64,000 bases of DNA from Aedes albopictus (lineage: Eukaryota > Arthropoda > Insecta > Diptera > Culicidae): contig NC_085137.1 in the NCBI RefSeq assembly GCF_035046485.1, positions 314,289,164-314,353,163 of the forward strand, in the 5' to 3' direction. Made by a program: the position numbers and the translations under genes. The notes under the pieces are model-generated. The model did no database searches and was not told the DNA's origin. It saw only the letters and a program-made list of their open reading frames with translations. This document shows positions 20,840 to 33,586 of the stretch, in pieces (the stretch's first letter is position 1; every line of letters begins with the position of its first letter).

Positions 20840-23800
20840 AGAGCAAAATATCTGGGATTTCTTTACGAATCCTATCAAGGACACATTTAGAAATCCCCTT
20901 ATGCGTTTATTCAGGAACTTCTTCAGGGATTCATTCAGAAATTCCACAAGGGACTACTCCAGGAGTTTCTCTCTCGTGAATTCTCCCATAAGCATCTTGC
21001 AAGGTTCCGATAGAGATTGTTTCGGGCTTTGTTCTAATAAATGCTTCAAGAATTTCTCCCATGATTTCTTCAGAAATTTTCACAGATACTTCTGCAAAGA
21101 TGTATCGACGAATTCCTCTTGAAATTTTTCAATAGTTTCCTTCAGTGATTCCATCATGGATTGCCTCAGAGAATTTTTCAAGAATTGCTCTTTGGGTTTT
21201 ACCAGACATTCCTCCGGAAATTTCTCCTGGGATATCTATAGAGGTTCCTCCAGTGCTTTTTTCGAGGATTCCTCCAGGAATTTCTTCAGGGATTCCCAAA
21301 GGAATGTCACCAGAAATTCTTTCAGGTATGTTTGCAAGTGTTCCTTCAGAGATTTCTTCAGGGGTTACCCCATATATTCCTTCAAGAATTCCACTAGAGA
21401 TGGCTCAAATAATTCAATCTGCAATAATCCGAAGTATTTCAGTAGGAATATTTTCCAGAAACAGGAAATTTTACCAGAGGTTGCCTAAAAATTAAATCAG
21501 GAGTTCCTTAAAACATTGAACAATTTCGTTTGGGAGTCCATACAAAGAGGGCCCATATAGCCGAGGCGGTAAACGCTCGGGTATTCAGCATGACCATGCT
21601 GAGGGTGACGGGTTCGATTCCCGGTCGGTCCAGGATCTTTTCGTAAAGGAAATTTCCTTGACTTCCTTGGGCATAGAGTATCTTCGTGCCTGCCACACGA
21701 TATACACATGCAAAATGGTCATTGGCAGAGGAAGCTCTCAGTTAAAAACTGTGGAAGTGCTCATTGAACACTAAGCTGAGAAGCCGGCTTTGTCCCAGTG
21801 AGGACGTTACGCCAAGAAGAGGAGGACAAAGTTTTCAACAATAATTCGTCCAAAACTTATTGCAGACATGGATTCCTTCATATTTTTTTCCAACAGAAAC
21901 TCTCCCAGGAATTTGTTACGAGCGCTTTCCTGGGATTTCCAAAGAAATTCCTCATGGGGTTGCTTCCGGGAATCCTCACGGGATTTCATTAGGAATTTCT
22001 CCATGTTTTCCTTCAGGAATTCCTTTGGGGTTTCACCCGGGAATTTCTTCTGTGTTTCTTTCGGAACAACTATAGGGATTATTTTGAAAATTCTTCCAAG
22101 GATTCCCTTCAGGAACACTTTTTAGAATTCCTTCAGGAGTTCCTCTTGGAATTCTTTCAGGAATTCCTCCAGAAATTAATCCAGTTCTTCCTCCAGGGAC
22201 TGTTTAGGAATTTTCATAGGAGTGCCTCGAGGAAAAGTTTCCGGGATTCCTTCAGGAACTGCTACAGGGATTCATCAAAGAGTTCCTCCACAAACTCTTA
22301 TTAGAATTCCTTCAGGATTTTTCCAAGGATTCCAATTGCAATTTCCTCTGGAATTATTCCTAGAATTTCTCCAGGAATTTCTCAAAGGATTCCTCCACGA
22401 ATTTCTTCTTAGATTGCTCCAGGAATTATTCCAGGAATTTCTTCAGAAATGCCTCTAGAGAATCCTTCAGATATTCCTCTAGGAATTCTTCTAGGAACTC
22501 CTCCAGGAGTGTTTCTAGAGATTCTTCCGTTAACCCCTACAGGCATTCCTCTAGGATATCCTCCAGGGACTCGTGTTTCTTTCTGGAACAACTTATTTTA
22601 AAATTTCCTAAAAAGAGCCTCCCAGGAACTATTCTTAGGATTCCTCCAGCAATTCCTTCTTGTATTCTTTAAGGAACTTCTTCAGGAATTAATTCAGTAC
22701 TTCCTCCTGGGACTGTAAATTCCTCTAGGATTTTTTCCAGAGATTTCTCTGAAAATTCCCTCAGGAATTCATCTAGAGATTCCTCTAGAAATTCCGCCAG
22801 AAAATCCTCTAGGGATTCCTCCAGGAGTTCCTCTGGAGATTCCTTTAGTAATTCCTACATCCCATATCCCTCCAAGAATACCTACAAGAATTGCTTCAAA
22901 GATAGATTCCTCTAAGAAATCCTCCAGGGTTTCCTCAATGTATTCCATCAGGACTTCCTCCAGAGATTCCTCCAGAAATTGCTTCCAAGATTCTTTCAAG
23001 AATTCCACTGGGAATTCCTACATAAATTTATCCAGCAAATCTTCAAGGGATTTTTCCAGAGACTCCTACAGGAATTCCTCCAAAGATTTCTCCAGGAATC
23101 ACTTCAGTTAATCCTCCAAAAATTCCACCAAGAATTCTCCTGGGCATCCTTCCAGGAAATTTTTCAAGCATTCTTCCAGGGATTCCTCCTTAGATTCTCG
23201 CAGAAATTCCTCCAGGAAATGCTTCAGGGACTCCTCCAGGAGTTTCAGGAATTCTTCCTGAGATACCTCCAGAAATTCATGCAGGCATTCCTCCAGGATT
23301 TCATCCAGGAATTTCTCCCGGAGAATTTCTTCAGGGATTTCACCAGAAATTTATCAAAAAAATCCATCATAAATTATGTCAGGAATTCATCCAGGAAACT
23401 CCTCAAAAGTTCTTCCAGGATTATCTCAAGGAATACCTTCTACAATATTTTCAGGAATTCCGCCAAGAATTCTTCCAGATTTTCCTCCAGAACTGCTGAA
23501 GGAATTTCACCAGCAATTTCTCTAGAAATTTATCCAGGAATTGCTCCTGGATATCCTTCAGAAATTATGTCAGCAATTTCTCCAGGAATTTTTCCAGAAA
23601 ATCTTCTGGGGATTTTTTCAGAAATTCTTGCAGCAAATTCTCCAGAAATACTTTCAGGAATTTTTCAGAGATTCCTCCAATAATTTTACCTATGAATCCT
23701 TCATGAAATACTTCAAGGATTCCTCTAGGGATTTCTCCTCGAATTTCTCCAGGGATTTTCCTAGGGATTCCTCCGGAAGTTCCTCTAAGGATTTTTCCAG

Positions 23801-25365
23801 CAAATCCTCTTATAAATTATTCCAAGAAATTATCCAGGAATATATTCATTAATTTTTCAGGGATTCCTCTAGAGATTCCTCCAGGGATATCATCACAAAT
23901 TCCTTCAAGGATTCCCCCAGGATTTCTCGAGGATTTCTCAAGGAATTCCTCCAGAAATTCCACCACAAATTCCTTCAGGATTTTCTCAATGATTTTTTTT
24001 AGAAATAGAAAAATAATAGAAATCTCCCAGAATTCCTCTACAGATATCTCTAGAAATGTATCCAGTAATCAATTCAAGAATTCCTCCAGGAATTTCATCA
24101 TCGCTTCCTCCAGCAAATGCAACAGAAATACCTCTAGGAATTCCTCCAGGATTTGATCCAGAAAATTCCCCATGAATTTCTTCAAGGATTCCGCCAAGAA
24201 TTCCTTCAGGAATTCCTAAGAGGATGTCTCCAGGAAATCCTCCAGAAATTCTACTAGAAATTTCTCCAGGAGTTTTTCAAAGGATTTTTTCAGAAAGAGA
24301 AAAATAACAGAATTAGAAATAGAATTCCTCTGGAGATACCTCTAGAAGTTCATCCAGTAATTCTTTTAAGTGGTTCCTCCAACAATTTTCACAGGAACAC
24401 CTCTAGGAATTCCTCCAGGATTTTATCCAGAGATTTCTCGGGGAACTTTTACAGGAATTCCTCCAGAAAATACAACAGAATTTTTTTCAGGAATTCCTTC
24501 AGGAACTTCTTCAGAAATTGCTCCTGGACATCCTCCAGAAACTTTGTCAGCAATTCCTCCACGAATTTCTTCAAGAAATCTTCTAGGAATTTCTTCAGAG
24601 AATTATCCATAAAAATCTCCAGGAATTCTATCAGGAATTTTTCAGGGATTCCTCCAGACATTCCTCCAGAAATTCCTTCAGAGATTCATCCAGGAATTGC
24701 TTCAGGGATTTTTCCACGAATTTCTCCAGGGATATTCCCAGAGATTCTTCCAGGGAATCCACCAGAAATTCCTCCAAGGGTTCTTGCAGGAATTCTTCCT
24801 GGAATTCCTCTAGGGATTTTTCTCAGATATTTCTCCAGCAACTCCTCCCAGAATTCCTCTGGAATTTTTTTCCAGGAACTCCTCCAGGATTCAAGAATTC
24901 ATCCAAAAAATTTCTCCAGGAATTCGTGCTAAGACTCATCCAAAAATTCTTCAAGGAATTAGGCCAGGAATTTGTTCAGAAGTTTCTCCAGGATTCTCTC
25001 CAAAGATTTTCCCAGGAATTGCTTCAAGGATTCCTCTAGCAATTCCTTCAGGGATTTCTCCAAGAATTCCTCCAAGAATTCCTTCTGAATTTTCTCTAAG
25101 ATTCCCTCAAGAGATTTCTTCCGAATTTTTTCTAGGGATTCCTTTCAAAATTCCTCCAGGAATTTCTCCAGAATATTCTCCAAGGAATCCTCCAGAAATT
25201 TATCTAGGATTTCTTCTAGGACTTTCTCGTGAGATGTGTTCAAATATTTCTCTAGGTATTCCTCCTATAATTTAGACAGGAATTCCTCCAGGTAGATGTT
25301 CAGAAATTCTTTCAGGGATTGCTCCGGGAATTCCATCAGGGATTCTACAGGGCTTCCAGGGTTAA
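20840..25365. repeat. Degenerate 12-bp repeat field (GGAATTCCTCCA type)
   Basis: About 4.5 kb is built of diverged 12-bp units near GGAATTCCTCCA, with frequent CCAGGAATTTCT and TTCAGGGATT variants. The unit contains the 8-bp palindrome GGAATTCC. Stop codons are rare in several frames because the unit is a multiple of three. That produces long spurious frames with 4-residue periodicity (FLQE- or PPGI-like), for example at 22979-23683. A SINE interrupts the field at 21549-21835. Confidence 0.85.
21549..21835 (+). mobile_element. tRNA-derived SINE, Feilai-like, copy 1
   Basis: An RNA polymerase III A box (TAGCCGAGGCGGTAAACG) and B box (GGGTTCGATTCCC) lie 50 bp apart in a tRNA-like head beginning GGGCCCATA. 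A tRNA-unrelated body follows, including GAGTATCTTCGTGCC and CACTAAGCTGAGAAGC. A 6-bp direct repeat ACAAAG borders it (21542-21547 and 21836-21841). Nearly identical in sequence to 41413-41694. SINEs of this type are copied by LINE enzymes in trans. The family name is from memory of Aedes SINEs and is not verified. Confidence 0.85.
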
Positions 25366-25971
25366 ATAATGCTTTTAGAATATAATACGGGTACTCACTA
25401 TACAGATTAAATTGCTGTGTAAGCCATGATTTTCTGCTTAAGTATTTGATATGTTTCATGATTTTGCGAATGAAATAATCAAAGATTGCCTTGATGATCG
25501 TGACGTTCAATCAGTTTAATCAGTTTACGCTGTTAAGTGAATCCCCCTAATGCTATGATATTCAATAAAGTTAGTAGGTACAAATTTGCTAAGGGTGCTA
25601 GCCAGCCCCCCCCCCCCCTCCCCCTTGACTGAAAAGCTGGCTACGCCCTTGCGTAGAGTCATAAAGGAAAAGAAGAAGTGTCGTTGCACATAGAGTCCAA
25701 CGTACATGATAAGCCAACCAGAACGCCATCTTTTGCCATTTAAGAGAAAAAGTAATATTTCAATTTTGTAATACGGTAAGGTATAGAATTTTATATTTGA
25801 AATACTAACAAAAGTGTTTGCGGCATGATTAAAAAAATGTAGGGAAATGGAACCATCTTGGCAGGGGTCTATGTTGGTCACATTACTGCTATAACTCAGC
25901 CAATTTTGAATCAATTGACACAATTTTTGGAACGCGATGAAATACGTATAGTATCTAACCGTGCACAAAAT
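25366..25971. other. Unassigned spacer with a short inverted pair
   Basis: No supportable gene. Near 25,590-25,645 the pair GCTAGCCAGC / GCTGGCTACGCCC flanks a run of about 13 C, which looks like the abutted ends of a decayed element. A long minus-strand frame here extends into the adjacent MITE and is discounted. Confidence 0.35.
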
Positions 25972-26119
25972 CCCAGACAACCAATAATCGTATAAGATGT
26001 TGCATAAGATGATGAAGTGGAGGCCATATGCGTGCGTGTCTCCATTTAGGCGCAAATAAAATGTACGCATATCGCCTATCATCTTATGCAACATCTTATA
26101 CGATCGCTGGTTGACTGGG
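25972..26119. mobile_element. CCCAG-ended MITE, copy 2, uninterrupted
   Basis: A 148-bp hairpin begins CCCAGACAACCAATAATCG and its complement closes the right end at CTGGG, with AT on both sides. The arms share TATAAGATGTTGCATAAGATG-type sequence. It supplies the empty-site sequence for the TTA-flanked insertion in copy 1 (8822-9166). Confidence 0.8.
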
Positions 26120-27687
26120 ATTGCAAGTCAATTGGTTTGGAATTGACTGAGTTATAGCGAAGAGTGCCCAAAATAACGGCCTCTGTCCAAGTGGTTCATT
26201 TGCTACATGTTAAGCATTTTAAATATCTCGAAAACATAAATGAACCACAGGTCCTGAAAAAGATTCTAACATCTGGACCGAAACGATGGCGATGAGATAA
26301 GAAAATCAACGCTTTTCCACTTGTCAGTAGTGGCTTTTCTTTGACTGAAAGCCGAAATCCCCTGAGAAAAAAGTAAATTATTAATTTTCTAACAATGTTC
26401 AATAAAAAATGAGCTAATATTTTGCAAGCGTCAATTGACCATGATAGAATGTTGAATAAGTAACGCTATCCGCTCTAATCTATCAGCATACCATAATCTG
26501 CATCCAACTGGCTTTGCATGCCATGTAACATCCCCTGCACAAGACGTTTTCAACTAATTTGAGCAATTGTGCAAAGGAAATCCGTCGGAAGCAGATGGTA
26601 AAGCTCTTTTCAAGAAAAACAATTATCTCCCAAGAAGAAACGCCACAGTGTTGTGCTTCGACTGTAAACAAAAGCCCAAATGCAATAAGCAATAATGATA
26701 ACATTACATGATAGAATTATACATCTCATCTTGCCGGCTTTCGTCGATGGTCGCTTTTCCTTTCCTTGGGAAGTTTCCGCAAGACTCCTGTACCTACCGG
26801 ACCGGTGTTGGCAATCAGGAACCCGAGGAAAAAGTGGTACGTTCTCTCTCAAATTTTAATTTGTTTCCCATTCCTTCCTTTGCTGTAGCTTGGGCTTCAA
26901 TGACAGTGCATCGAGTATCTACAGGAGCAGGTATCTGTCGATAGATCTTATTTTAGTTGTGCAATGATGGAAACAAGTGTACCGTACCGGTTGTACCTGG
27001 TGGGGAGTGTTCCCAAGAAGAAGCATATTTATTGGCAAGATGATACAAGAAAATCTTTTTGCCATTGCCTTCCTCCTGCTCCCCGCCGAAGACGACGCAT
27101 CAGCTCGGTTCGATTTCCTTCTTCTCTCGCCCGTCAGCTACGAAGTATAGTATGCACAATTTTGCAGGAAAATCCACTTGTGAATTTCATACTTCTTTGG
27201 GCCACTCGGAGCCCGGAAAAGCAAGGAAACGGCGAAGACGACGACGGTGTAACTTTGAGATCACATAATCAGATCGAAGAATTAAAGGTTGAGTGTGCCA
27301 CTAGAGAGGGATGGAAATGGGAGAGGGACTCAACTCAGGTGCATATCGAAAATTTGCTTCTTCCTGTTTATGGTCGATTGCCAGGCTAAGGGAGACAGGG
27401 GTGTCTCCGAGGACAGGGCTGTTTCAGAACGACGATCGAAAGGAGGTAGAACGTCTTAAAATCTAATTTGCATATCGTCGTTTTGTTATATGAAAGAATG
27501 CAGCACATTACTCATCCCATTTGGAATGCTCCGTCTGACTATTGGATCTCTAATAGTCTAGAAATTTCCTATCCGGAATACGGGCAGGTTCAATTCTCAA
27601 TTCAGACTGGGATCATTCAAGTCTGTTCGTAAACTACGTAGACTCTAACGGGGACTCTAAGATGGTCAAAACTGAGACTACGTAATA
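26120..27687. other. Unassigned sequence, locally GC-rich
   Basis: From 26,700 to 27,400 the composition is closer to that of genes. A 141-codon plus-strand frame (26964-27389) and overlapping antisense frames occur, but none shows a domain, signal peptide or convincing splice structure. A host non-coding exon is possible but unproven. Confidence 0.3.
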
Positions 27688-28596
27688 TAGGGGAGACTGA
27701 GGAGACTTGATCCCTGGGGAGACTTGTTCCCCCCATATTTTCTCGGAATCAAAAACATTTTTCTTCTAGCATAATTTTTCCAAAACTACTTCTGGACAAA
27801 CGACAATGTTTTGGCTACAAGTGATTTCGATTGTACGTTGCATTATTTTTTAACGGCTGATGGTTTGTTTTCAGTCCTTCAGAAATCTTTTAGGCGATTC
27901 CGAAAAATCTCAATAACTTTGTGAAAATTGAACCAAATCGTGTCAAAATTTCACAGCACATAGTTTAAATAAAATACTTCCAAACTTATTTATCCAAATA
28001 AGGCTGCTGTTAACATATTTTAAATAATTCGGATTAGTATACACAACAGTGACATGGGGAGACTTGATCCCTCGAGGATTACACACACATTATACATGTG
28101 AAAAATAAAATTCTATTCGGAAGCCTCTATTTACTTGGAATTCTAGTCTCTTCAACGATAAAATGTGTCAGATAACTATAACTTTAGTACAAACCAAGAA
28201 AAGGGGGATCAAGTCTCCCCATTTTGAAAATACGGCATATTCTTAAAAATTTAAGGAAATCTTACAATTTCAAACACTCCATATTCATCGAAAATACAAG
28301 AAAACTCGAAAAGAAAATGAAAAGGAAGACTCTGGAATTATTTTCCCTTTAAATAAGCCATGTGCTCAAAGGGGGATCAAGTGTCACCCATTTTTGAAAA
28401 ATACTTCATAAGACATGCGTCCATAAAAACACAGTTTTGAAAACTTTAACAATAATTTAAAGGCCTTCTGTTGTGTATTAACTTGCAATAGATGTTTACC
28501 TGCCATTTTGAACGGAAATCGGATCTAGTTTTGTGTTTTTTCTTAAAGTTTCAGGTAAATTAAGAAAAAGGGATCAAGTCTCCCCAGTCTCCCCTA
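27688..28596. mobile_element. 909-bp element with GGGGAGACT inverted ends
   Basis: The left end TAGGGGAGACTGAGGAGACT is mirrored by AGTCTCCCCAGTCTCCCCTA at the right end, with TA next to each. The word GGGGAGACTTGATCCC or its complement recurs inside, near 28,055, 28,205 and 28,375, so the arms contain spaced copies of the same motif. Non-coding. The TA borders suggest Tc1/mariner-like movement. Confidence 0.7.
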
Positions 28597-29262
28597 TGGA
28601 CACCGCGATACCGCAAATTGATTTTTAACCAAATTTTTCATTAATTTAGACAATCATTGTTTAAGAAAGTTTTACATGGATTTCAAAGGAATGCGAGGCA
28701 TTTCAGGGGGTTTCAGGAGGTTTCTGAGAGCGAAGTGCGGAAATTTTAGAGGGGAACTCCCAAGAGTTTAAGAAAATATCCCGGGAGTCTCAGGGAAAAG
28801 TTAAAAGAGATTTTAAAAAGTTTCACGGGATTTTATGTGTTTTTTACGTGCTTTGGGAGAGTAATGAATGAGGATAACAAAAGAGAGCCAGGGAAACTTT
28901 AAGGCATTTCAAACCATTTCAAGATGTTTCAGGTTTTATACACCAGATCGAAAGGCTTATATTGACCAGCCCTGGTTTATGAGTAGAAAAGTTCGAGACG
29001 GACGACTGCTCCCGTCAGAATATACAACAAGAGAGGTAAACTCCTGAAGAAAAGCAAAATCATACACACACCACACCGTCCTGCTTCTTCATCATTGATT
29101 GCAAAATGAGAAATTTTCATTGCAAAATGCTTGTATGCGAAAAAGGTTCTATGAGAACATTCCTGTAACTATCCAAATAAGTAATAATATTGAACATAAC
29201 ACTGAAGTAGCAATTTGCTGCCATAATATTTGATTTGTAGCTGCAGTATTCTGCAAGTAAAC
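28597..29262. other. Spacer with loose GTTTCAGG repeats
   Basis: No gene. From 28,690 to 28,930 words such as GGTTTCAGGAGGTTTC recur loosely. A similar patch lies at 35,810-35,885. Confidence 0.4.
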
Positions 29263-32200
29263 CTCTCAGAATTCTGCAAAGAATCCTCTCAGGATTCTGC
29301 AAAGAATCCTTTCAGGATTCTGCAAAGAATCCTCTCAGGATTCTGCAAAGAATCCTCTCAGGATTCTGCGAAGAATCCTCTCAGGATTCTGCAAAGAATC
29401 CTACCAGGATTCTGCAAAGAATCCTACCAGGATTCTGCAATGAATTCTCTCAGGATTCTGCAAAGAATCCTCTCAGGATTCTGCAAAGAATCCTCTCAGG
29501 ATTCTGCAAAGAATCCTCTCAGGATTCTGCAAAGAATCCTCTCAGGATTCTGCAAAGATCCTCTCAGGATTCTGCAAAGAATCCACTCAGGATTCTGCAA
29601 AGAATCCACTCAGGATTCTGCAAAGAATCCACTCAGGATTCTGCAAAGAATCCTCTCAGGATTCTGCAAAGAATCCTCTCAGGATTCTGCAAAGAATCCC
29701 CTCAGGATTCTGGCAAGAATCCTCTCAGGATTCTGGCAAGAATCGTCTCAGGATTCTGGCAAGAATCGTCTCAGGATTCTGCAAAGAATCCTCTCAGGAT
29801 TCTGCAAAGAATCCTCTCAGGATTCTGCAAAGAATCCTCTCAGGATTCTGCAAAGAATCCTCTCAGGATTCTGCAAAGAATCCTCTCAGGATTCTGCAAA
29901 GAATCCTCTCAGGATTCTGCAAAGAATCCTCTCAGGATTCTGCAAAGAATCCTCTCAGGATTCTGCAAAGAATCCTCTCAGGATTCTGCAAAGAATCCTC
30001 TCAGGATTCTGCAAAGAATCCTCTCAGGATTCTGCAAAGAATCCTCTCAGGATTCTGCAAAGAATCCTCTCAGGATTCTGCAAAGAATCCTCTCAGGATT
30101 CTGCAAAGAATCCTCTCAGGATTCTGCAAAGAATCCTCTCAGGATTCTGCAAAGAATCCTCTCAGGATTCTGCAAAGAATCCTCTCAGGATTCTGCAAAG
30201 AATCCTCTCAGGATTCTGCAAAGAATCCTCTCAGGATTCTGCAAAGAATCCTCTCAGGATTCTGCAAAGAATCCTCTCAGGATTCTGCAAAGAATCCTCT
30301 CAGGATTCTGCAAAGAATCCTCTCAGGATTCTGCAAAGAATCCTCTCAGGATTCTGCAAAGAATCCTCTCAGGATTCTGCAAAGAATCCTCTCAGGATTC
30401 TGCAAAGAATCCTTTCAGGATTCTGCAAAGAATCCTTTCAGGATTCTGCAAAGAATCCTTTCAGGATTCTGCAAAGAATCCTCTCAGGATTCTGCAAAGA
30501 ATCCTCTCAGGATTCTGCAAAGAATCCTCTCAGGATTCTGCAAAGAATCCTCTCAGGATTCTGCAAAGAATCCTCTCAGGATTCTGCAAAGAATCCTCTC
30601 AGGATTCTGCAAAGAATCCTCTCAGGATTCTGCAAAGAATCCTCTCAGGATACTGCAAAGAATCCTCTCAGGATTCTGCAAAGAACCCTCTCAGGATTCT
30701 GCAAAGAATCCTCTCAGGATTCTGCAGAGAATCCTCTCAGGATTCTGCAAAGAATTCTCTCAGGATTCTGCAAAGAATTCTCTCAGGATTCTGCAAAGAA
30801 TCCTCTCAGGATTCTGCAAAGAATCCTCTCAGGATTCTGCAAAGAATCCTCTCAGGATTCTGCAAAGAATCCTCTCAGGATTCTGCAAAGAATCCTCTCA
30901 GGATTCTGCAAAGAATCCTCTCAGGATTCTGCAAAGAATCCTCTCAGGATTCTGCAAAGAATCCTCTCAGGATTCTGCAAAGAATCCTCTCAGGATTCTG
31001 CAAAGAATCCTCTCAGGATTCTGCAAAGAATCCTCTCAGGATTCTGCAAAGAATCCTCTCAGGATTCTGCAAAGAATCCTCTCAGGATTCTGCAAAGAAT
31101 CCTCTCAGGATTCTGCAAAGAATCCTCTCAGGATTCTGCAAAGAATCCTCTCAGGATTCTGCAAAGAATCCTCTCAGGATTCTGCAAAGAATCCTCTCAG
31201 GATTCTGCAAAGAACCCTCTCAGGATTCTGCAAGGAATCCTCCCAGGATTCTGCAAGGAATCCTCCCAGGATTCTGCAGAGAATCCTCTCAGGATTCTGC
31301 AGAGAATCCTCTCAGGATTCTGCAAAGAATTCTCTCAGGATTCTGCAAAGAATTCTCTCAGGATTCTGCAAAGAATCCTCTCAGGATTCTGCAAAGAATC
31401 CTCTCAGGATTCTGCAAAGAATCCTCTCAGGATTCTGCAAAGAATCCTCTCAGGATACTGCAAAGAATCCTCTCAGGATTCTGCAAAGAACCCTCTCAGG
31501 ATTCTGCAAAGAATCCTCTCAGGATTCTGCAGAGAATCCTCTCAGGATTCTGCAGAGAATCCTCTCAGGATTCTGCAAAGAATTCTCTCAGGATTCTGCA
31601 AAGAATTCTCTCAGGATTCTGCAAAGAATTCTCTCAGGATTCTGCAAAGAAATCTCTCAGGATTCTGCAAAGAATCCTCTCAGGATTCTGCAAAGAATCC
31701 TCTCAGGATTCTGCAAAGAATCCTCTCAGGATTCTGCAAAGAATCCTCTCAGGATTCTGCAAAGAATCCTCTCAGGATTCTGTCAAGAAACCTCTCACGA
31801 TTCTGGCAAGAATCATCTCACGATTCTGCAAAGAATCCTCTCAGGATTCTGCCAAGAATCCTCTCAGGATTCTGGCAAGAATCCTCTTAGGATTCTGCCA
31901 AGAATCCTCTCAGGATTCTGCCAAGAATCCTCTCAGGATTCTGCCAAGAATCTTCTCAGGATTCTGCCAAGAATCCTCTCTGGATTCTGCCAAGAATCCT
32001 CTCAGGATTCTGCTATGAATCCTCTCATGATTCTGCCAAGAATTTTCCCAGGATTCTGCCAAGAATCTTCCCAGGATTCTGTCAAGAATCTTCCCAAGAT
32101 TCTGCCAAGAATCCTCCCAGGATTCTGCCAAGAATCCTCCCAGGATTCTGCCAAGTATCCTCCCAGGATTCTGCCAAGAATCTTTCCAGGATTCTGCCAA

Positions 32201-33586
32201 GAATCCTCCCAGGATTCTGCCAAGAATCCTCCCAGGATTCTGCCAAGAATCCTCCCAGGATTCTGCTTAGAATCCTCCCAGGATTCTGCCAAGAATCCTT
32301 CCAGGATTCTGCCAAGAATCCTCCCAGGATTCTGCCAAGAATCCTCCCAGGATTCTGCGAAGAATCCTCCCAGGATTCTGCCAGGATTCCTCCCAGGATG
32401 CTGCCAAGAATTCTCCCAGGATTATGCCAAGAATCCTCCCAGGATTCTGCAAAGAATCCTCCCAGGATTCTGCCGAGAATCCTCCCAGGATTCTGCAAAG
32501 AATCCTCCCAGGATTCTGCCAAGAATCCTCCCAGGATTCTGCCAGGATTCCTCCCAGGATGCTGCCAAGAATTCTCCCAGGATTATGCCAAGAATCCTCC
32601 CAGGATTCTGCCAAGAATCCTCCCAGGATTCTGCCAAGAATCCTCCCGGGATTCTGCCAAGAATCCTCCCAGGATTCTGCCAAGAATCCTCCCAGGATTC
32701 TGCGAAGAATCCTCCCAGGATTCTGCCAGGATTCCTCCCAGGATGCTGCTAAGAATTCTCCCAGGATTATGCCAAGAATCCTCCCAGGATTCTGCCAAGA
32801 ATCCTCCCAGGATTCTGCCGAGAATCCTCCCAGGATTCTGCAAAGAATCCTCCCAGGATTCTGCCAAGAATCCTCCCAGGATTCTGCCAAGAATCCTCCC
32901 AGGATTCTGCCAAGAATCCTCCCAGGATTCTGCCAAGAATCCTCCCAGGATTCTGCCAAGAATCCTCCCAGGATTCTGCCAAGAATCCTCCCAGGATTCT
33001 GCCAAGAATCCTCCCAGGATTCTGCCAAGAATCCTCCCAGGATTCTGCCAAGAATCCTCCCAGGATTCTGCCAAGAATCCTCCCAGGATTCTGCCAAGAA
33101 TCCTCCCAGGATTCTGCCAAGAATCCTCCCAGGATTCTGCCAAGAATCCTCCCAGGATTCTGCCAAGAATCCTCCCAGGATTCTGCCAAGTATCTTTCCA
33201 GGATTCTACCAAGAATCCTCTCAGGATTCTGCAAAGAATCCTTTCAGGATTCTGCAAAGAATCCTCACAGGATTCTGCAAAGAATCCTCACAGGATTCTG
33301 CAAAGAATCCTCACAGGATTCTGCAAAGAATCCTCACAGGATTCTGCAAAGAATCCTCACAGGATTCTGCAAAGAATCCTCTCAGGATTCTGCAAAGAAT
33401 CCTTAAAAAATTCTACAAAGAATCCTCTCAGGATTCTGCAAAGAATCCTCTCAGGATTCTGCAAAGAATCCTCTCAGGATTCTGCAAAGAATCCTGCTGT
33501 GAATCTTCAAAGAATCCGCTCAGGATTCTGCAAAAAAAAATCTCTCAGGATTCTGCAAAGAATCCTCTAAAGATTCTGCAAAGAAT
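29263..33586. repeat. 23-bp minisatellite of palindromic units, about 188 copies
   Basis: The unit is 23 bp and contains AGAATCCT-CTC-AGGATTCT, an 8-bp inverted repeat around a 3-nt spacer. Blocks differ by variant: CTC spacer with TGCAAAG (29.26-31.8 kb and near 33.4 kb), CCC spacer with TGCCAAG (32.05-33.19 kb) and CAC spacer (33.25-33.37 kb). Larger blocks are duplicated, for example the GGATGCTGCC variant near 32,395, 32,555 and 32,740, spaced by multiples of 23. The unit has no stop in any forward frame, so frames of up to 886 codons arise with a 23-residue period. These are not taken as genes. Confidence 0.95.

Noticed and set aside
21549..21640. Possible tRNA gene
   Set aside because: The A and B boxes are present, but the head does not fold into a clean cloverleaf and continues into a SINE body with a second copy at 41.4 kb.
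22979..23683. 234-codon frame rich in FLQE-like repeats
   Set aside because: It is the 12-bp repeat translated with 4-residue periodicity. Neighbouring frames give equivalent products.
25525..26094. 189-codon minus-strand frame
   Set aside because: Its start lies inside the CCCAG-ended MITE, and it crosses a poly-C tract and an inverted pair; no domain is visible.
26964..27389. 141-codon plus-strand frame
   Set aside because: No domain or splice support. The basic and serine-rich composition looks like non-coding sequence read through.
29230..31890. 886-codon open frame with a 23-residue repeat
   Set aside because: It follows from a 23-bp unit with no forward stop codon. All forward frames are equally open and there is no start context or non-repeat domain.
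29263..33586. CRISPR-like regular repeats
   Set aside because: Units are contiguous without unique spacers, and the context is eukaryotic.
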